Below, in pieces: positions 23,834 through 32,601 of a stretch of 64,000 nt of DNA. The DNA is from Arthrobacter sp. ERGS1:01 (GTDB lineage: Bacteria; Actinomycetota; Actinomycetes; Actinomycetales; Micrococcaceae), in NCBI RefSeq assembly GCF_001281315.1, contig NZ_CP012479.1, forward strand, positions 1,612,001 through 1,676,000, given 5' to 3'. Every line of letters begins with the position of its first letter. Within the stretch, counting starts at the first letter, position 1. The notes under the pieces are model-generated. The model was given only the letters and a program-made list of their open reading frames with translations, made no database searches and was not told where the DNA came from. A program made the translations under genes and the position numbers.

Positions 23834-26530
23834 GTGACCGACTCCGGTGCAACGCCCCGCCTGTTGGTGATTGACGGCCATTCCATGGCGTTTAGGGCGT
23901 TCTATGCGCTGCCGCCGGAAAACTTTGCCACCGACACCGGCCAGCACACCAACGCCGTGCACGGTTTCACCTCCATGCTGATCACCATGATCCGCCAGCA
24001 GAAGCCCACCCACGTGGTGGTGGCCTTCGACCTGGACACCCCCACGTTCCGCTCACTGGAATACACCGAGTACAAGGGCGGTCGCAACAAGACTCCCGAG
24101 GAGTTCTACGGCCAGATCGACCTCATCATCAAGGTCATGGCCGCCCTGAAGATCCCCACCATCTCGGTGGACGGCTTCGAGGCCGACGACATCATTGCCA
24201 CGCTGTCCGTGCAGGGCGAGGCGGCCGGCTGGGACGTGCTGGTGGTCTCCGGTGACCGCGACGCCTTCCAGCTCATCACCGACAAGGTGCTGGTGCTCTA
24301 CCCCAAGAAGGGCATCTCCGACATCCCGCCCATGGATGCCGCCGCCGTGGAGGCCAAGTACTTCGTGCCCCCGAACCGGTATTCGGATCTCGCGGCCCTG
24401 GTGGGGGAGACCGCCGACAACCTGCCCGGCGTCCCCGGCGTGGGCCCCAAGACCGCCGCGAAGTGGATCAACCAGTACGGCGGACTGGAAGGCATCCTGG
24501 AAAACCTCGACTCCATCGGCGGCAAGGTGGGCGAATCGCTGCGCGCCCACGTCGAGGACGTCAAGCGCAACCGGCACCTGAACCACCTACTGCGCGACAT
24601 GGAACTCCCCGTCGCCCTCGAGGACACCGTGCTGCAGGCCCCGGACCGCGAGGCCGTGGAGGAGCTCTTCGACGCCCTCCAGTTCAACACGCTCCGCAAG
24701 CGCCTCTTCGACCTCTTCGGCGAAGAGGAGGAGGTCATGGACGCCGAGGGCCACGAGGTGCCCGCGCACCAGCTGGTCACCGACGCGTCCGCGCTGCAGT
24801 CATGGCTCGACGCCGGCACCTCCGCCGGTGCGCGCGCCCTGACCGCCGTGGACGTCCTGAGCGAGCGCGTGGGGCTCATGAACGAGGCTGTCGCCGTGGC
24901 GCTCGTCCGCGCGGACTCCGCCGTCGTGGTCGAATTGGGCAAGGCCGACGCCGAGCTGGACACCGCGCTGGCCGCCTGGCTGACGAACGCCGATGCCCCC
25001 AAGGTGGCGCACGAATACAAGGAGGCGCTGAAATCGCTGGCTCCGCGCGGGCTGTCGCTGGCCGGCGTCGTCGACGACACCTCGCTCTCCGGCTACCTGA
25101 TCCAGCCCGACCGCCGCAGCTACGACCTGCCCGACCTGAGCCAGGTCCACCTGAAGGTCACCTTTGCCGCCGGCAACCAGGAGTCCTCCGGCCAGCTCGA
25201 CCTCGGTCTGGAAGGCGATGCCGGCTTCGCCGACGCCGTGCAGCGCGGCTACGTGGCGCTGTTGCTCAGCGAACACTTCGCCCCGATGCTGGCGGAACGC
25301 GGCGCCGCGCACCTGCTCACCGACCTGGAACTGCCGCTGGCCGGTGTGCTGGCGCGGATGGAACTCACCGGCATCGCGATCTCGCAGGAACGCCTGGAGA
25401 CGCTCATGGCCGACTTCACGGCCACCATGGACGCCGCCCAGGCGGCAGCGTTCGCGGCGATCGGCCACGAGGTCAACCTTGGCTCGCCCAAGCAGCTCCA
25501 GGAGGTCCTGTTCGAGGAGCTTGGCCTGCCCAAGACCAAGAAGATCAAGACCGGCTACACGACCGACGCGGCCTCCCTGAAGGCACTGTTGGAGAAGACC
25601 GGGCACGAGTTCCTGGCCCAGCTCATGGCCCACCGTGAGGCGTCCAAGCTCAAGCAGATGGTGGAGACGCTGAAGAAGTCGGTGGCCGACGACGGCCGCA
25701 TCCACACCACCTACGCCCAGAACGTGGCCGCCACGGGCCGGCTGTCCTCCAACAACCCGAACCTGCAGAACATCCCGATCCGCAGCGAGGAGGGCCGGCG
25801 CGTCCGCGACATGTTCGTGGTCACGGAAGGCTACGAATGCCTGCTCGCCGCCGACTACTCGCAGATCGAGATGCGCATCATGGCGCACCTCTCCGGCGAC
25901 GCCGGACTCATCCAGGCCTACGCCGAGGGCGAGGACCTGCACCGCTACGTGGGCTCCCACGTGTTCGGCGTGGCCCCGGAAGAGGTCACCTCGGCCATGC
26001 GCTCCAAGGTCAAGGCGATGTCCTACGGCCTGGCATACGGGCTGACGAGCTTCGGCCTGTCCAAGCAGCTGGAAATCTCCGTGGACGAGGCCCGCACCCT
26101 GGTCAAGGACTACTTCGACAGGTTCGGCGGGGTCCGCGACTACCTGCGCGGCGTGGTCGACCAGGCCCGCATCGACGGCTACACCTCCACGATCGAGGGC
26201 CGCCGCCGCTACCTGCCGGACCTCGCCAGCACCGACCGGCAACTGCGCGAACTGGCCGAACGCGTTGCCCTGAACTCACCCATCCAGGGCTCCGCGGCCG
26301 ACATCATCAAGCACGCCATGCTTGGGGTTGCCGGCGAACTGGACGCCCAGGGCCTGAAGTCCCGGATGCTCCTGCAGGTCCATGACGAACTCGTCCTCGA
26401 AGTGTGGCCGGGGGAGCGCGACGCCGTCGAGGCCCTCGTCATCGCCCAGATGGGTGCCGCCGCGGACCTGCTGGTGCCCCTGGAGGTCCAGGTGGGCGTC
26501 GGTTCCAGCTGGAACGACGCCGGCCACTAA
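23834..26530 (+). CDS. polA: DNA polymerase I
   Basis: This 898-residue enzyme fills gaps in DNA repair and removes RNA primers. The N-terminal 5'-3' exonuclease begins LLVIDGHSMAFRAFYALP and includes GDRDAFQLI. The middle exonuclease-like domain (about 300-480) lacks a recognisable DxE proofreading site, as in other actinobacteria. The polymerase domain has motif A DYSQIEMRIMAHLSGD near residue 672, the O-helix SKVKAMSYGLAYGL and motif C QVHDELVLEV near the end. The O-helix carries Tyr where E. coli Pol I has Phe762. The start is GTG at 23834. Confidence 0.97.
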   Translation: MTDSGATPRLLVIDGHSMAFRAFYALPPENFATDTGQHTNAVHGFTSMLITMIRQQKPTHVVVAFDLDTPTFRSLEYTEYKGGRNKTPEEFYGQIDLIIKVMAALKIPTISVDGFEADDIIATLSVQGEAAGWDVLVVSGDRDAFQLITDKVLVLYPKKGISDIPPMDAAAVEAKYFVPPNRYSDLAALVGETADNLPGVPGVGPKTAAKWINQYGGLEGILENLDSIGGKVGESLRAHVEDVKRNRHLNHLLRDMELPVALEDTVLQAPDREAVEELFDALQFNTLRKRLFDLFGEEEEVMDAEGHEVPAHQLVTDASALQSWLDAGTSAGARALTAVDVLSERVGLMNEAVAVALVRADSAVVVELGKADAELDTALAAWLTNADAPKVAHEYKEALKSLAPRGLSLAGVVDDTSLSGYLIQPDRRSYDLPDLSQVHLKVTFAAGNQESSGQLDLGLEGDAGFADAVQRGYVALLLSEHFAPMLAERGAAHLLTDLELPLAGVLARMELTGIAISQERLETLMADFTATMDAAQAAAFAAIGHEVNLGSPKQLQEVLFEELGLPKTKKIKTGYTTDAASLKALLEKTGHEFLAQLMAHREASKLKQMVETLKKSVADDGRIHTTYAQNVAATGRLSSNNPNLQNIPIRSEEGRRVRDMFVVTEGYECLLAADYSQIEMRIMAHLSGDAGLIQAYAEGEDLHRYVGSHVFGVAPEEVTSAMRSKVKAMSYGLAYGLTSFGLSKQLEISVDEARTLVKDYFDRFGGVRDYLRGVVDQARIDGYTSTIEGRRRYLPDLASTDRQLRELAERVALNSPIQGSAADIIKHAMLGVAGELDAQGLKSRMLLQVHDELVLEVWPGERDAVEALVIAQMGAAADLLVPLEVQVGVGSSWNDAGH

Positions 26531-26544
26531 ATCTGCTTTGTGAC

Positions 26545-26572
26545 GGGATCCGGCAGCACCTTGCCGGATCCC
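26545..26572 (+). terminator. polA terminator hairpin
   Basis: Perfect 11-base arms GGGATCCGGCA and TGCCGGATCCC enclose GCACCT. They start 14 bases after the polA stop. Confidence 0.7.
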
Positions 26573-26667
26573 GGTAGGGTGTTGCCAAGGTTTCTTTGGA
26601 CCCGATTTAATGCTGGGTCCGATGTAGCTGCAGTGCCGAATGCTCCCACCCAGCAAAGGAAGTACCA

Positions 26668-27978
26668 GTGTCGCCGAGCAACGAAGAAGTGGCCTTTCCC
26701 TATGAGCTGCGCACCTTCCCCGTGCGCCTCGTGGACGGGGAGGTGTCCGGGGAAGTCGTCCAATGGTCCGAGGCAGTGGCGGCGGGCTTCTACGGTGACG
26801 CCGTCGGCGCCGAGGAGGCCAAGAAGTACGCCGAGTTCGAGCAGCTGGACGGGCGCATGGCCATGGGCGCATACCTGTCCAACGGGGAAACCCCGGCGGG
26901 TGCCTGGGGAGCCGGCTATCCGGTTGCCACCTACGCGTACCACCGCAAGGACCTCAACGTCGGCGGCGGCCAACTCCTGCCGGTCCACCAGATCACCGCG
27001 GTCACGGTCCGGCCCAGCCACCGCCGCCGCGGACTGCTCCGCGCCATGATCACCGCGGACCTGGCCCGCGCCAAGGCCGACGGCCTGCCCATGGCCGCGC
27101 TGACGGCGTCGGAAGCGGTCATCTACGGACGCTTCGGCTTCGGCGTGGCAACCCACAACTGCGTGGTGGAGGTTTCCACCCGCGGCGGGCTGGCCTTCCA
27201 CAACCCGGAGGCGGCATCCCGCGGCGTCGTGGAGGTGGCCGACGCCTTGGTGGTCAAGGATCTGCACAATGCGCTGTTTGCCCGCGTCCACGCGGCCACC
27301 TACGGTTCGATCGGCCGGCACGAGATGTACCGGCTGTCGGCCTCCGGGCAAGGCAACTACGGCCAGATGACGCCGGTCAAGAACGTCCGCGCGGCGCTGC
27401 ACTACGGGGATGACGGCGAAGTGGACGGCTATGTCACCTACAAGCCCGGCGAGCCCGCCATCCAGATCGTGGACTTCCTCGCCGCCACCAACGACGCCTA
27501 TCTGGCGTTGTGGAACTTCCTGGGCTCGCTGGACCTCATCGCCAGCGTCACCTGGAAAATGGCACCCGAAGTGGACCTGCTCGAATGGGCCATGGTGGCC
27601 AAGCGTGACTACAAGCGCACGGAGACCGAGGACCACCTGTGGCTGCGCATCCTCGACACCGAGGCGGCCCTCTCCGGCCGGCACTATGCGGCCGACGGCG
27701 TCGTCACGATTGCGGTCACCGACCCCCTGGGGCATGCCGCGGGAACATTCCGCGTGGAGGCGGCAGGCGGAGCCGCCACCGTTACCCGGAGCGCGGACGG
27801 AGACGCGGTTGACCTCACCCTGGGTGTCAGCGAGCTCTCCAGCACGTACTTGGGCGGCGTCAGCGCCCGGACGCTCGCCGCGGCTGGGCGGCTCACCGAG
27901 AACGCCCCCGGCGGCATTGAGCGCTTCGACGCCGTTTTCGCCTCCCCGGTGTCGGCCCACAGCCTCACCAACTTCTAG
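26668..27978 (+). CDS. Eis-family GNAT N-acetyltransferase
   Basis: The protein, 436 residues, has the two-GNAT-plus-sterol-carrier architecture of the Eis family, known in mycobacteria for acetylating aminoglycosides and host proteins. The acetyl-CoA site is in ITAVTVRPSHRRRGLLRAMI (about residue 110-130), followed by SEAVIYGRFGFG. The chain ends in ...SLTNF, matching the C-terminal Phe whose carboxylate takes part in catalysis in Eis. The start is GTG with AAGGAAG upstream. The natural substrate here is unknown, and drug resistance should not be assumed. Confidence 0.87.
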   Translation: MSPSNEEVAFPYELRTFPVRLVDGEVSGEVVQWSEAVAAGFYGDAVGAEEAKKYAEFEQLDGRMAMGAYLSNGETPAGAWGAGYPVATYAYHRKDLNVGGGQLLPVHQITAVTVRPSHRRRGLLRAMITADLARAKADGLPMAALTASEAVIYGRFGFGVATHNCVVEVSTRGGLAFHNPEAASRGVVEVADALVVKDLHNALFARVHAATYGSIGRHEMYRLSASGQGNYGQMTPVKNVRAALHYGDDGEVDGYVTYKPGEPAIQIVDFLAATNDAYLALWNFLGSLDLIASVTWKMAPEVDLLEWAMVAKRDYKRTETEDHLWLRILDTEAALSGRHYAADGVVTIAVTDPLGHAAGTFRVEAAGGAATVTRSADGDAVDLTLGVSELSSTYLGGVSARTLAAAGRLTENAPGGIERFDAVFASPVSAHSLTNF

Positions 27979-28002
27979 GCGGCGCCGCGCTTTTGCCGCT
28001 CG

Positions 28003-28062
28003 TCGGCGCTTTGCGGGCTTGTAGGGGGTTTCTAAACTCCCTACAAGCCCGGAAAGCGCCGA
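28003..28062. repeat. 60-bp hairpin repeat, copy 1
   Basis: Near-perfect arms around a CT centre: TCGGCGCTTT, then CGGGCTTGTAGGG, then GTTT, mirrored by AAAC, CCCTACAAGCCCG and AAAGCGCCGA. It follows the eis stop. The same core (GGCGCTTT-x-CGGGCTTxTAGGG) recurs at 29202-29257, on the other side of the next gene. Confidence 0.9.
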
Positions 28063-28188
28063 TTTGGCGTTAAGGCGCGTATGTAGGCCTCGTCCGGCGC
28101 GTCCTCCACAAACGGGGGCGGCGCCCGCGGTGTCCACAGTTTGCCGCGCACCCCGGCCACGGCCGCCGGAGTCGCGCCACGATGGAGC

Positions 28189-29181
28189 ATGAACAACCAT
28201 CAACTTGCGCTCCAGATCGCATCAAGGTGGCCCACAACGTCCGTCCGCGGTGTAGCCACCAGCGGCATGCTGGCCGCATCCGGCCTCACGAACAAGGTGC
28301 TCACAGCAGCGATCCGGAACGGAATCATCGTCCGCCTGCACCGGGGCGCGTACATCGAGGCGGGGCCGTGGGCGGCATTGCCGCCGTGGGGCCGGGACGA
28401 CGTGACGCTGATCGGACACGTCCTCGCGGCGCACAGTGCCGGCATCTACAGCCATTCAAGTGCCGCGCGGCTGCTTGGATTCAGGACATGGGGCTGCGGG
28501 AGCACGGTCCACCTGACCCACGCCTACCCGCCGGGCACCTCCGCCCGGGCCGGTGCCGTAGCCCTGCACCAACAAATGCTCGACGCCGGCCAGGTGGTGA
28601 TGGTGCGGGTGGGGCCATTGCGCGTACCGGTGACCTCGGCGGCGCAGACCGTCCTGGACTGTGCCCGGCTCTTCGACCTGGAGCGTGCCGTCATCATCGG
28701 CGACCACGCCGTGCGGTCCGGGGTGAGCGTGGGGGAGCTGGGTGAGCTCCTCGAAGCCAGCGACGTAAAACGCGGTGCCGCCCGCGCCCGGACGCTGCTG
28801 GACCGCCTTGATCCGCGCAGCGAATCGGCCGGAGAATCACGGACCCGCGTCTTCCTGACGGCGGCCGGGCTGCCCATGCCCGAACTGCAGGTGGAGATCC
28901 CCACCCGCCACGGCACGCACCGGGTCGACTTTGCATGGCGGCGGTATCGGCTGATCCTGGAATTTGACGGTTGGGGCAAGTACTTCGACTACCGGCCCAC
29001 CGATGTGGCGATTGCCGAGGAACGCCAACGGGAAAAGGACCTCATGGAGTTGGGCTGGCACTTCATCCGGATCAGCTGGGCCGACCTCGACGATCCAGTC
29101 ATCCTGGAGCAACGCATCCACGCCGCATTGCTGCGGGCCGGTGCCGCCCTTCCCCTCCGCCGCACGGCGCTCTTCGCCTAA
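28189..29181 (+). CDS. AbiEi-like N-terminus with DUF559/Vsr-like endonuclease C-terminus
   Basis: The first half (about 1-170) resembles the winged-helix and following domain of AbiEi-type antitoxins, with the segment LTNKVLTAAIRNGIIVRLHRGAYI. The last 90 residues resemble DUF559/Vsr-like restriction-fold domains: VDFAWRRYRLILEFDGWGKYF, then ERQREKDLMELGWHFIRISWADL. The conserved Asp, Glu and Asp fit a metal-dependent nuclease core. Such proteins are common in actinobacteria but their role is unclear. No AbiEii toxin gene is adjacent. Hairpin repeats flank it. The start ATG at 28189 has only a tight GGAG, so the start is uncertain. Confidence 0.7.
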   Translation: MNNHQLALQIASRWPTTSVRGVATSGMLAASGLTNKVLTAAIRNGIIVRLHRGAYIEAGPWAALPPWGRDDVTLIGHVLAAHSAGIYSHSSAARLLGFRTWGCGSTVHLTHAYPPGTSARAGAVALHQQMLDAGQVVMVRVGPLRVPVTSAAQTVLDCARLFDLERAVIIGDHAVRSGVSVGELGELLEASDVKRGAARARTLLDRLDPRSESAGESRTRVFLTAAGLPMPELQVEIPTRHGTHRVDFAWRRYRLILEFDGWGKYFDYRPTDVAIAEERQREKDLMELGWHFIRISWADLDDPVILEQRIHAALLRAGAALPLRRTALFA

Positions 29182-29201
29182 CGGCGCACAACTCCCAATT
29201 G

Positions 29202-29257
29202 GGCGCTTTCCGGGCTTATAGGGGGTTGGGAAACCCCCTATAAGCCCGGAAACCGCC
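29202..29257. repeat. 56-bp hairpin repeat, copy 2
   Basis: Perfect 21-base arms (TTTCCGGGCTTATAGGGGG plus TT, and their complement) enclose a three-base GGG centre, with outer GGCG/CGCC pairing. It is closely related to the repeat at 28003-28062. Its right arm encodes the last codons and stop of the convergent FetB-like gene. Confidence 0.9.
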
Positions 29258-30041
29258 GACAAGCGGGGAAGGCGCCGTTTAGGCGGCCGGCCGCAACCCA
29301 GGCACCCCGGCAGCTGAGCCAGAGCGTGGCCGTGGCGGCGGTGGCGTTGACCACCAGGAGTGAGATCAGCACCAGCAGTTGGATGAGTCCGGCATCCAGC
29401 GGTGCGGCCCCGCCAAGAATCATGCCCACAAAAGCACCCGGCAGCGTCACGAGCCCGGCCGTGCGGGTTTGGTCCACGGAAGGCAGCACGGCCTCCCCGG
29501 CCACGCCCCGGCCCACCATCAGCCGGGCGGCGGGCCACTGGAAACCAAGGGCCACTGCGGCCTCCACCTCGCCGCGGCGCAGCACCAACTCGTCCCGGAT
29601 GCGCCGCCCGCTGAGCGTCACCGTGGACATGGCGCCGCCAATCTGCTGGCCCATCACGGCAATGATTGCCAGTGCGCTGAAGGGCAGCACGCCGGCCGCG
29701 AACATCAGCGCGGCCACGGGGATCACGCCGGCCGCCAGCGGTATGGCGGCAACCCACCACCTTCCCTCCGGAGCCACCCGGTGCCCGGAGGTCCACACGC
29801 CGACCACGAACATGAGCGCAACAAACGCGAAGGCCCAGGCGCCCCGGTCCGCCAGCCAGGCAATGACCAGGGCGACGGCGGCCAACTGGAGGAGTGCGCG
29901 AACCCCCGCCACCAGCATCTGCAGGGGTGGACGGCCCAGCGCGGTGCGCCACAGCACGGCGGCCAGCACCAGCAGTACCGCCAGCAATACCCAGGCATTG
30001 GGGCCCAGGACGAGCAGGGTTGAGTTGTCCACAAACGCCAT
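29238..30041 (-). CDS. FetB-family (UPF0014) ABC transporter permease
   Basis: This 267-residue membrane protein resembles FetB/YbbM of the FetAB system, which in E. coli lowers iron-related oxidative stress. About seven hydrophobic helices are visible. Family segments are MGQQIGGAMSTVTLSGRRIRDEL, and the later AFVGMILGGAAPLDAGLIQLLVL. A FetA ATPase gene is not adjacent. The final residues (NGAFPACRRFPGL) are encoded inside the hairpin repeat, so the natural C-terminus may have been replaced when the repeat arrived. Iron export is a family-based guess. Confidence 0.8.
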   Translation of the reverse strand: MAFVDNSTLLVLGPNAWVLLAVLLVLAAVLWRTALGRPPLQMLVAGVRALLQLAAVALVIAWLADRGAWAFAFVALMFVVGVWTSGHRVAPEGRWWVAAIPLAAGVIPVAALMFAAGVLPFSALAIIAVMGQQIGGAMSTVTLSGRRIRDELVLRRGEVEAAVALGFQWPAARLMVGRGVAGEAVLPSVDQTRTAGLVTLPGAFVGMILGGAAPLDAGLIQLLVLISLLVVNATAATATLWLSCRGAWVAAGRLNGAFPACRRFPGL

Positions 30042-30275
30042 TATCGCCGTCGTTCACAGCTTTTGCGCTCCTTGGCGCAAGCAACTAGACTAAATGGGCA
30101 TGTCATGCGTGGATTTGGGCGGCTACAGCCGGTCAATCCCGGGTGAGGCGTGTGCACCATTCGCAGGAACCCCTGCAACCATAATAATTCCGGGCCCAGC
30201 CCGGCGGCAGGCAATTGATTTGCCCGCTGCCTTGGGTCCGGCGAATCCAACTATCCACATCGGAGCCCCTACTAC
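30042..30275. promoter_or_regulatory. rpsA leader region
   Basis: This 234-base region lies between the divergent FetB-like gene and rpsA. A TAGACT -10-like hexamer near 30087 could start rpsA transcription, giving a leader of about 180 bases. The leader contains short GC-rich pairings (for example GGGCCCAGCCC near 30193), but no known riboswitch was recognised. Confidence 0.35.
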
Positions 30276-31757
30276 ATGACCATCACGACCCCCGAGAAGA
30301 CTAGTACCACTCCTGTTGTTGCCATCAACGACATTGGTACTGCTGAAGAATTCCTCGCCGCAGTCGACGCAACCATCAAGTACTTCAACGACGGCGACCT
30401 CGTCGAAGGTGTAGTTGTCAAGGTTGACCGCGACGAAGTTCTGCTCGACATCGGTTACAAGACCGAAGGCGTCATCCCCTCCCGCGAGCTGTCCATCAAG
30501 CACGACGTTGATCCCGGTGACGTTGTCGCCGTTGGCGATCAGGTCGAAGCCCTGGTCCTCACGAAGGAAGACAAAGAAGGCCGTCTCATCCTCTCCAAGA
30601 AGCGCGCGCAGTACGAGCGTGCCTGGGGCGACATCGAGAAGGTCAAGGAAGAAGACGGCGTCGTTACCGGTACCGTCATCGAGGTGGTCAAGGGTGGTCT
30701 TATCCTCGACATCGGCCTGCGCGGCTTCCTGCCCGCATCGCTGGTCGAGATGCGCCGCGTGCGCGACCTGGCTCCCTACATCGGTCAGCAGATCGAAGCC
30801 AAGATCATCGAGCTGGACAAGAACCGCAACAACGTGGTCCTGTCCCGCCGTGCCTGGCTCGAGCAGACCCAGTCCGAGGTTCGCTCCACGTTCCTCAACA
30901 AGCTGGAAAAGGGCCAGGTTCGTCCCGGCGTTGTTTCCTCCATCGTCAACTTCGGTGCATTCGTGGACCTTGGCGGCGTAGACGGCCTCGTGCACGTTTC
31001 CGAGCTGTCCTGGAAGCACATCGACCACCCCTCCGAGGTTGTCGAAGTTGGCCAGGAAGTCACCGTCGAGGTTCTCGAAGTGGATCTGGACCGCGAGCGT
31101 GTATCGCTCTCGCTCAAGGCTACGCAGGAAGACCCGTGGCAGACCTTCGCCCGCACCCACGCCCTCGGGCAGGTTGTTCCGGGTAAGGTCACCAAGCTGG
31201 TTCCGTTCGGTGCGTTCGTTCGCGTCGAAGACGGCATCGAAGGCCTGGTCCACATCTCCGAGCTGGCCGTGCGCCACGTGGAGCTGGCCGAGCAGGTTGT
31301 CTCCGTTGGCGACGAACTGTTCGTCAAGGTCATCGACATCGACCTGGAACGCCGCCGCATCTCGCTGTCCCTCAAGCAGGCCAACGAGGGTGTCGACGTC
31401 GACTCCACCGAGTTCGACCCGGCCCTCTACGGCATGGTTGCCGAGTACGACGAAGAGGGCAACTACAAGTACCCCGAGGGCTTCGACCCCGAGTCGAACG
31501 AATGGCTCGAGGGCTACGAGAACCAGCGCGCAGTGTGGGAGCAGCAGTACGCTGACGCCCAGGCTCGCTGGGAGTCCCACAAGAAGCAGGTTGCTCAGCA
31601 CGCCGCTGAAGACGCAGCCGCTGACGGCGCCGGCGAGGGTGGCGAGTCCGCAGGGACTTCCTACTCCTCCGAGCCTGCAGCAACGGATGCCGGTGCAGGC
31701 ACCCTGGCTTCCGACGAGGCCCTTGCCGCTCTGCGCGAAAAGCTGACCGGAAACTAA
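30276..31757 (+). CDS. rpsA: 30S ribosomal protein S1
   Basis: This RNA-binding protein of the 30S subunit, 493 residues, helps load mRNA. It has four S1 repeats, about residues 38-105, 123-190, 208-277 and 295-364, each with the pattern VxGxVxxxxxxGxxVDxG/VRVED and ending in xxxRRISLSLKQ or similar. The four-domain form is usual in actinobacteria, against six in E. coli. The C-terminal 120 residues are acidic and Ala/Gly/Ser-rich. A strong terminator follows. Confidence 0.97.
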   Translation: MTITTPEKTSTTPVVAINDIGTAEEFLAAVDATIKYFNDGDLVEGVVVKVDRDEVLLDIGYKTEGVIPSRELSIKHDVDPGDVVAVGDQVEALVLTKEDKEGRLILSKKRAQYERAWGDIEKVKEEDGVVTGTVIEVVKGGLILDIGLRGFLPASLVEMRRVRDLAPYIGQQIEAKIIELDKNRNNVVLSRRAWLEQTQSEVRSTFLNKLEKGQVRPGVVSSIVNFGAFVDLGGVDGLVHVSELSWKHIDHPSEVVEVGQEVTVEVLEVDLDRERVSLSLKATQEDPWQTFARTHALGQVVPGKVTKLVPFGAFVRVEDGIEGLVHISELAVRHVELAEQVVSVGDELFVKVIDIDLERRRISLSLKQANEGVDVDSTEFDPALYGMVAEYDEEGNYKYPEGFDPESNEWLEGYENQRAVWEQQYADAQARWESHKKQVAQHAAEDAAADGAGEGGESAGTSYSSEPAATDAGAGTLASDEALAALREKLTGN

Positions 31758-31787
31758 TTCCGAAAAGCACCATCACGTAAGTGACTA

Positions 31788-31823
31788 AAAGCGGGCCCCC
31801 ACTGAAAAGTGGGGGCCCGCTTT
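31788..31823 (+). terminator. rpsA terminator
   Basis: The hairpin pairs AAAGCGGGCCCC with GGGGGCCCGCTTT, including an ACT/AGT inner stem and one bulged base, and ends in a short T run. It lies 30 bases after the rpsA stop. Confidence 0.85.
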
Positions 31824-31865
31824 GGCGTTTCCGGCGCCCACCGGACGGTGGTTGCGGCAGGGCGG

Positions 31866-32579
31866 CTACAGCGGGGCGTCCACCCAGTCGGTCCCCACGC
31901 CGGTCAGCACGGCCCGCCCCGCCGTGAGGGACGCCAACCGGGCCACGGCAGCCGCGATCACGGCGTCGTCGTCGGCCATGGCAAGCCCAACCAGGGTCTC
32001 GGCGGCACCGTAACTGTTGCCGGTCATGACGTAGCCGGCGGCGCGGAGTTCATTCTCCAGGCGGCCGGCATCGGCGTGCGGCACGGCCACGGTGAACAGT
32101 CCCAGCCGCTCCCTGCGCACCATGGGGGCCAGTTCCAGCGCCGAGCTGACGGACTCCGAGTAGGCGCGCACCAGCCCGCCGGCGCCGAGCAGGACCCCGC
32201 CAAAATAACGTACGACGACGGCGCACACGTCACTGAGGTCGGCCGCCGGACGGGTGCCGGGCCGGGTTTCACGCTTCAGGAGGGCGTCGAGCATGGGAGT
32301 GCCCGCCGTCCCCGACGGCTCGCCGTCGTCATTGGAACGCTGGGCCGAACGGTCGGGTCCCAGCACGAACGCCGAACAGTGGTGCCGGGCGTCGTAGAAC
32401 TCCTTGCGCAGCGAACCGAGCAGCGCGCGGGCGCTCGGTTCGTCCCCGACCCGCCGCAACACCGTGATGAAGCGGGAGCGCTTGATGACCAGCTCATGCC
32501 GGAAGTCCGGGCCCGGCGCGAGGGCCGTGTACGTGGCGGGGCCGGTCGACGCGGCGGGCGGGGCGGATGGAAGGTTCAC
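31866..32579 (-). CDS. YigZ/IMPACT family protein
   Basis: This 237-residue protein has the YigZ architecture: an N-terminal UPF0029/Impact domain with KRSRFITVL and a SNDDGEPSGTAGTPML segment, followed by the VRYFGGVLLGAGGLVRAY motif, and a smaller C-terminal domain. The function in bacteria is not settled; eukaryotic IMPACT proteins affect translation control. The start is GTG at 32579 with a weak ribosome site. It is divergent from coaE with only 22 bases between starts. Confidence 0.85.
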   Translation of the reverse strand: MNLPSAPPAASTGPATYTALAPGPDFRHELVIKRSRFITVLRRVGDEPSARALLGSLRKEFYDARHHCSAFVLGPDRSAQRSNDDGEPSGTAGTPMLDALLKRETRPGTRPAADLSDVCAVVVRYFGGVLLGAGGLVRAYSESVSSALELAPMVRRERLGLFTVAVPHADAGRLENELRAAGYVMTGNSYGAAETLVGLAMADDDAVIAAAVARLASLTAGRAVLTGVGTDWVDAPL

Positions 32580-32601
32580 CGATCCAGTCTAAGGTGGAGG
32601 C

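Noticed and set aside
30042..30275. A known riboswitch or protein-binding leader in front of rpsA.
   Set aside because: No conserved motif was recognised; only short GC-rich pairings are present.
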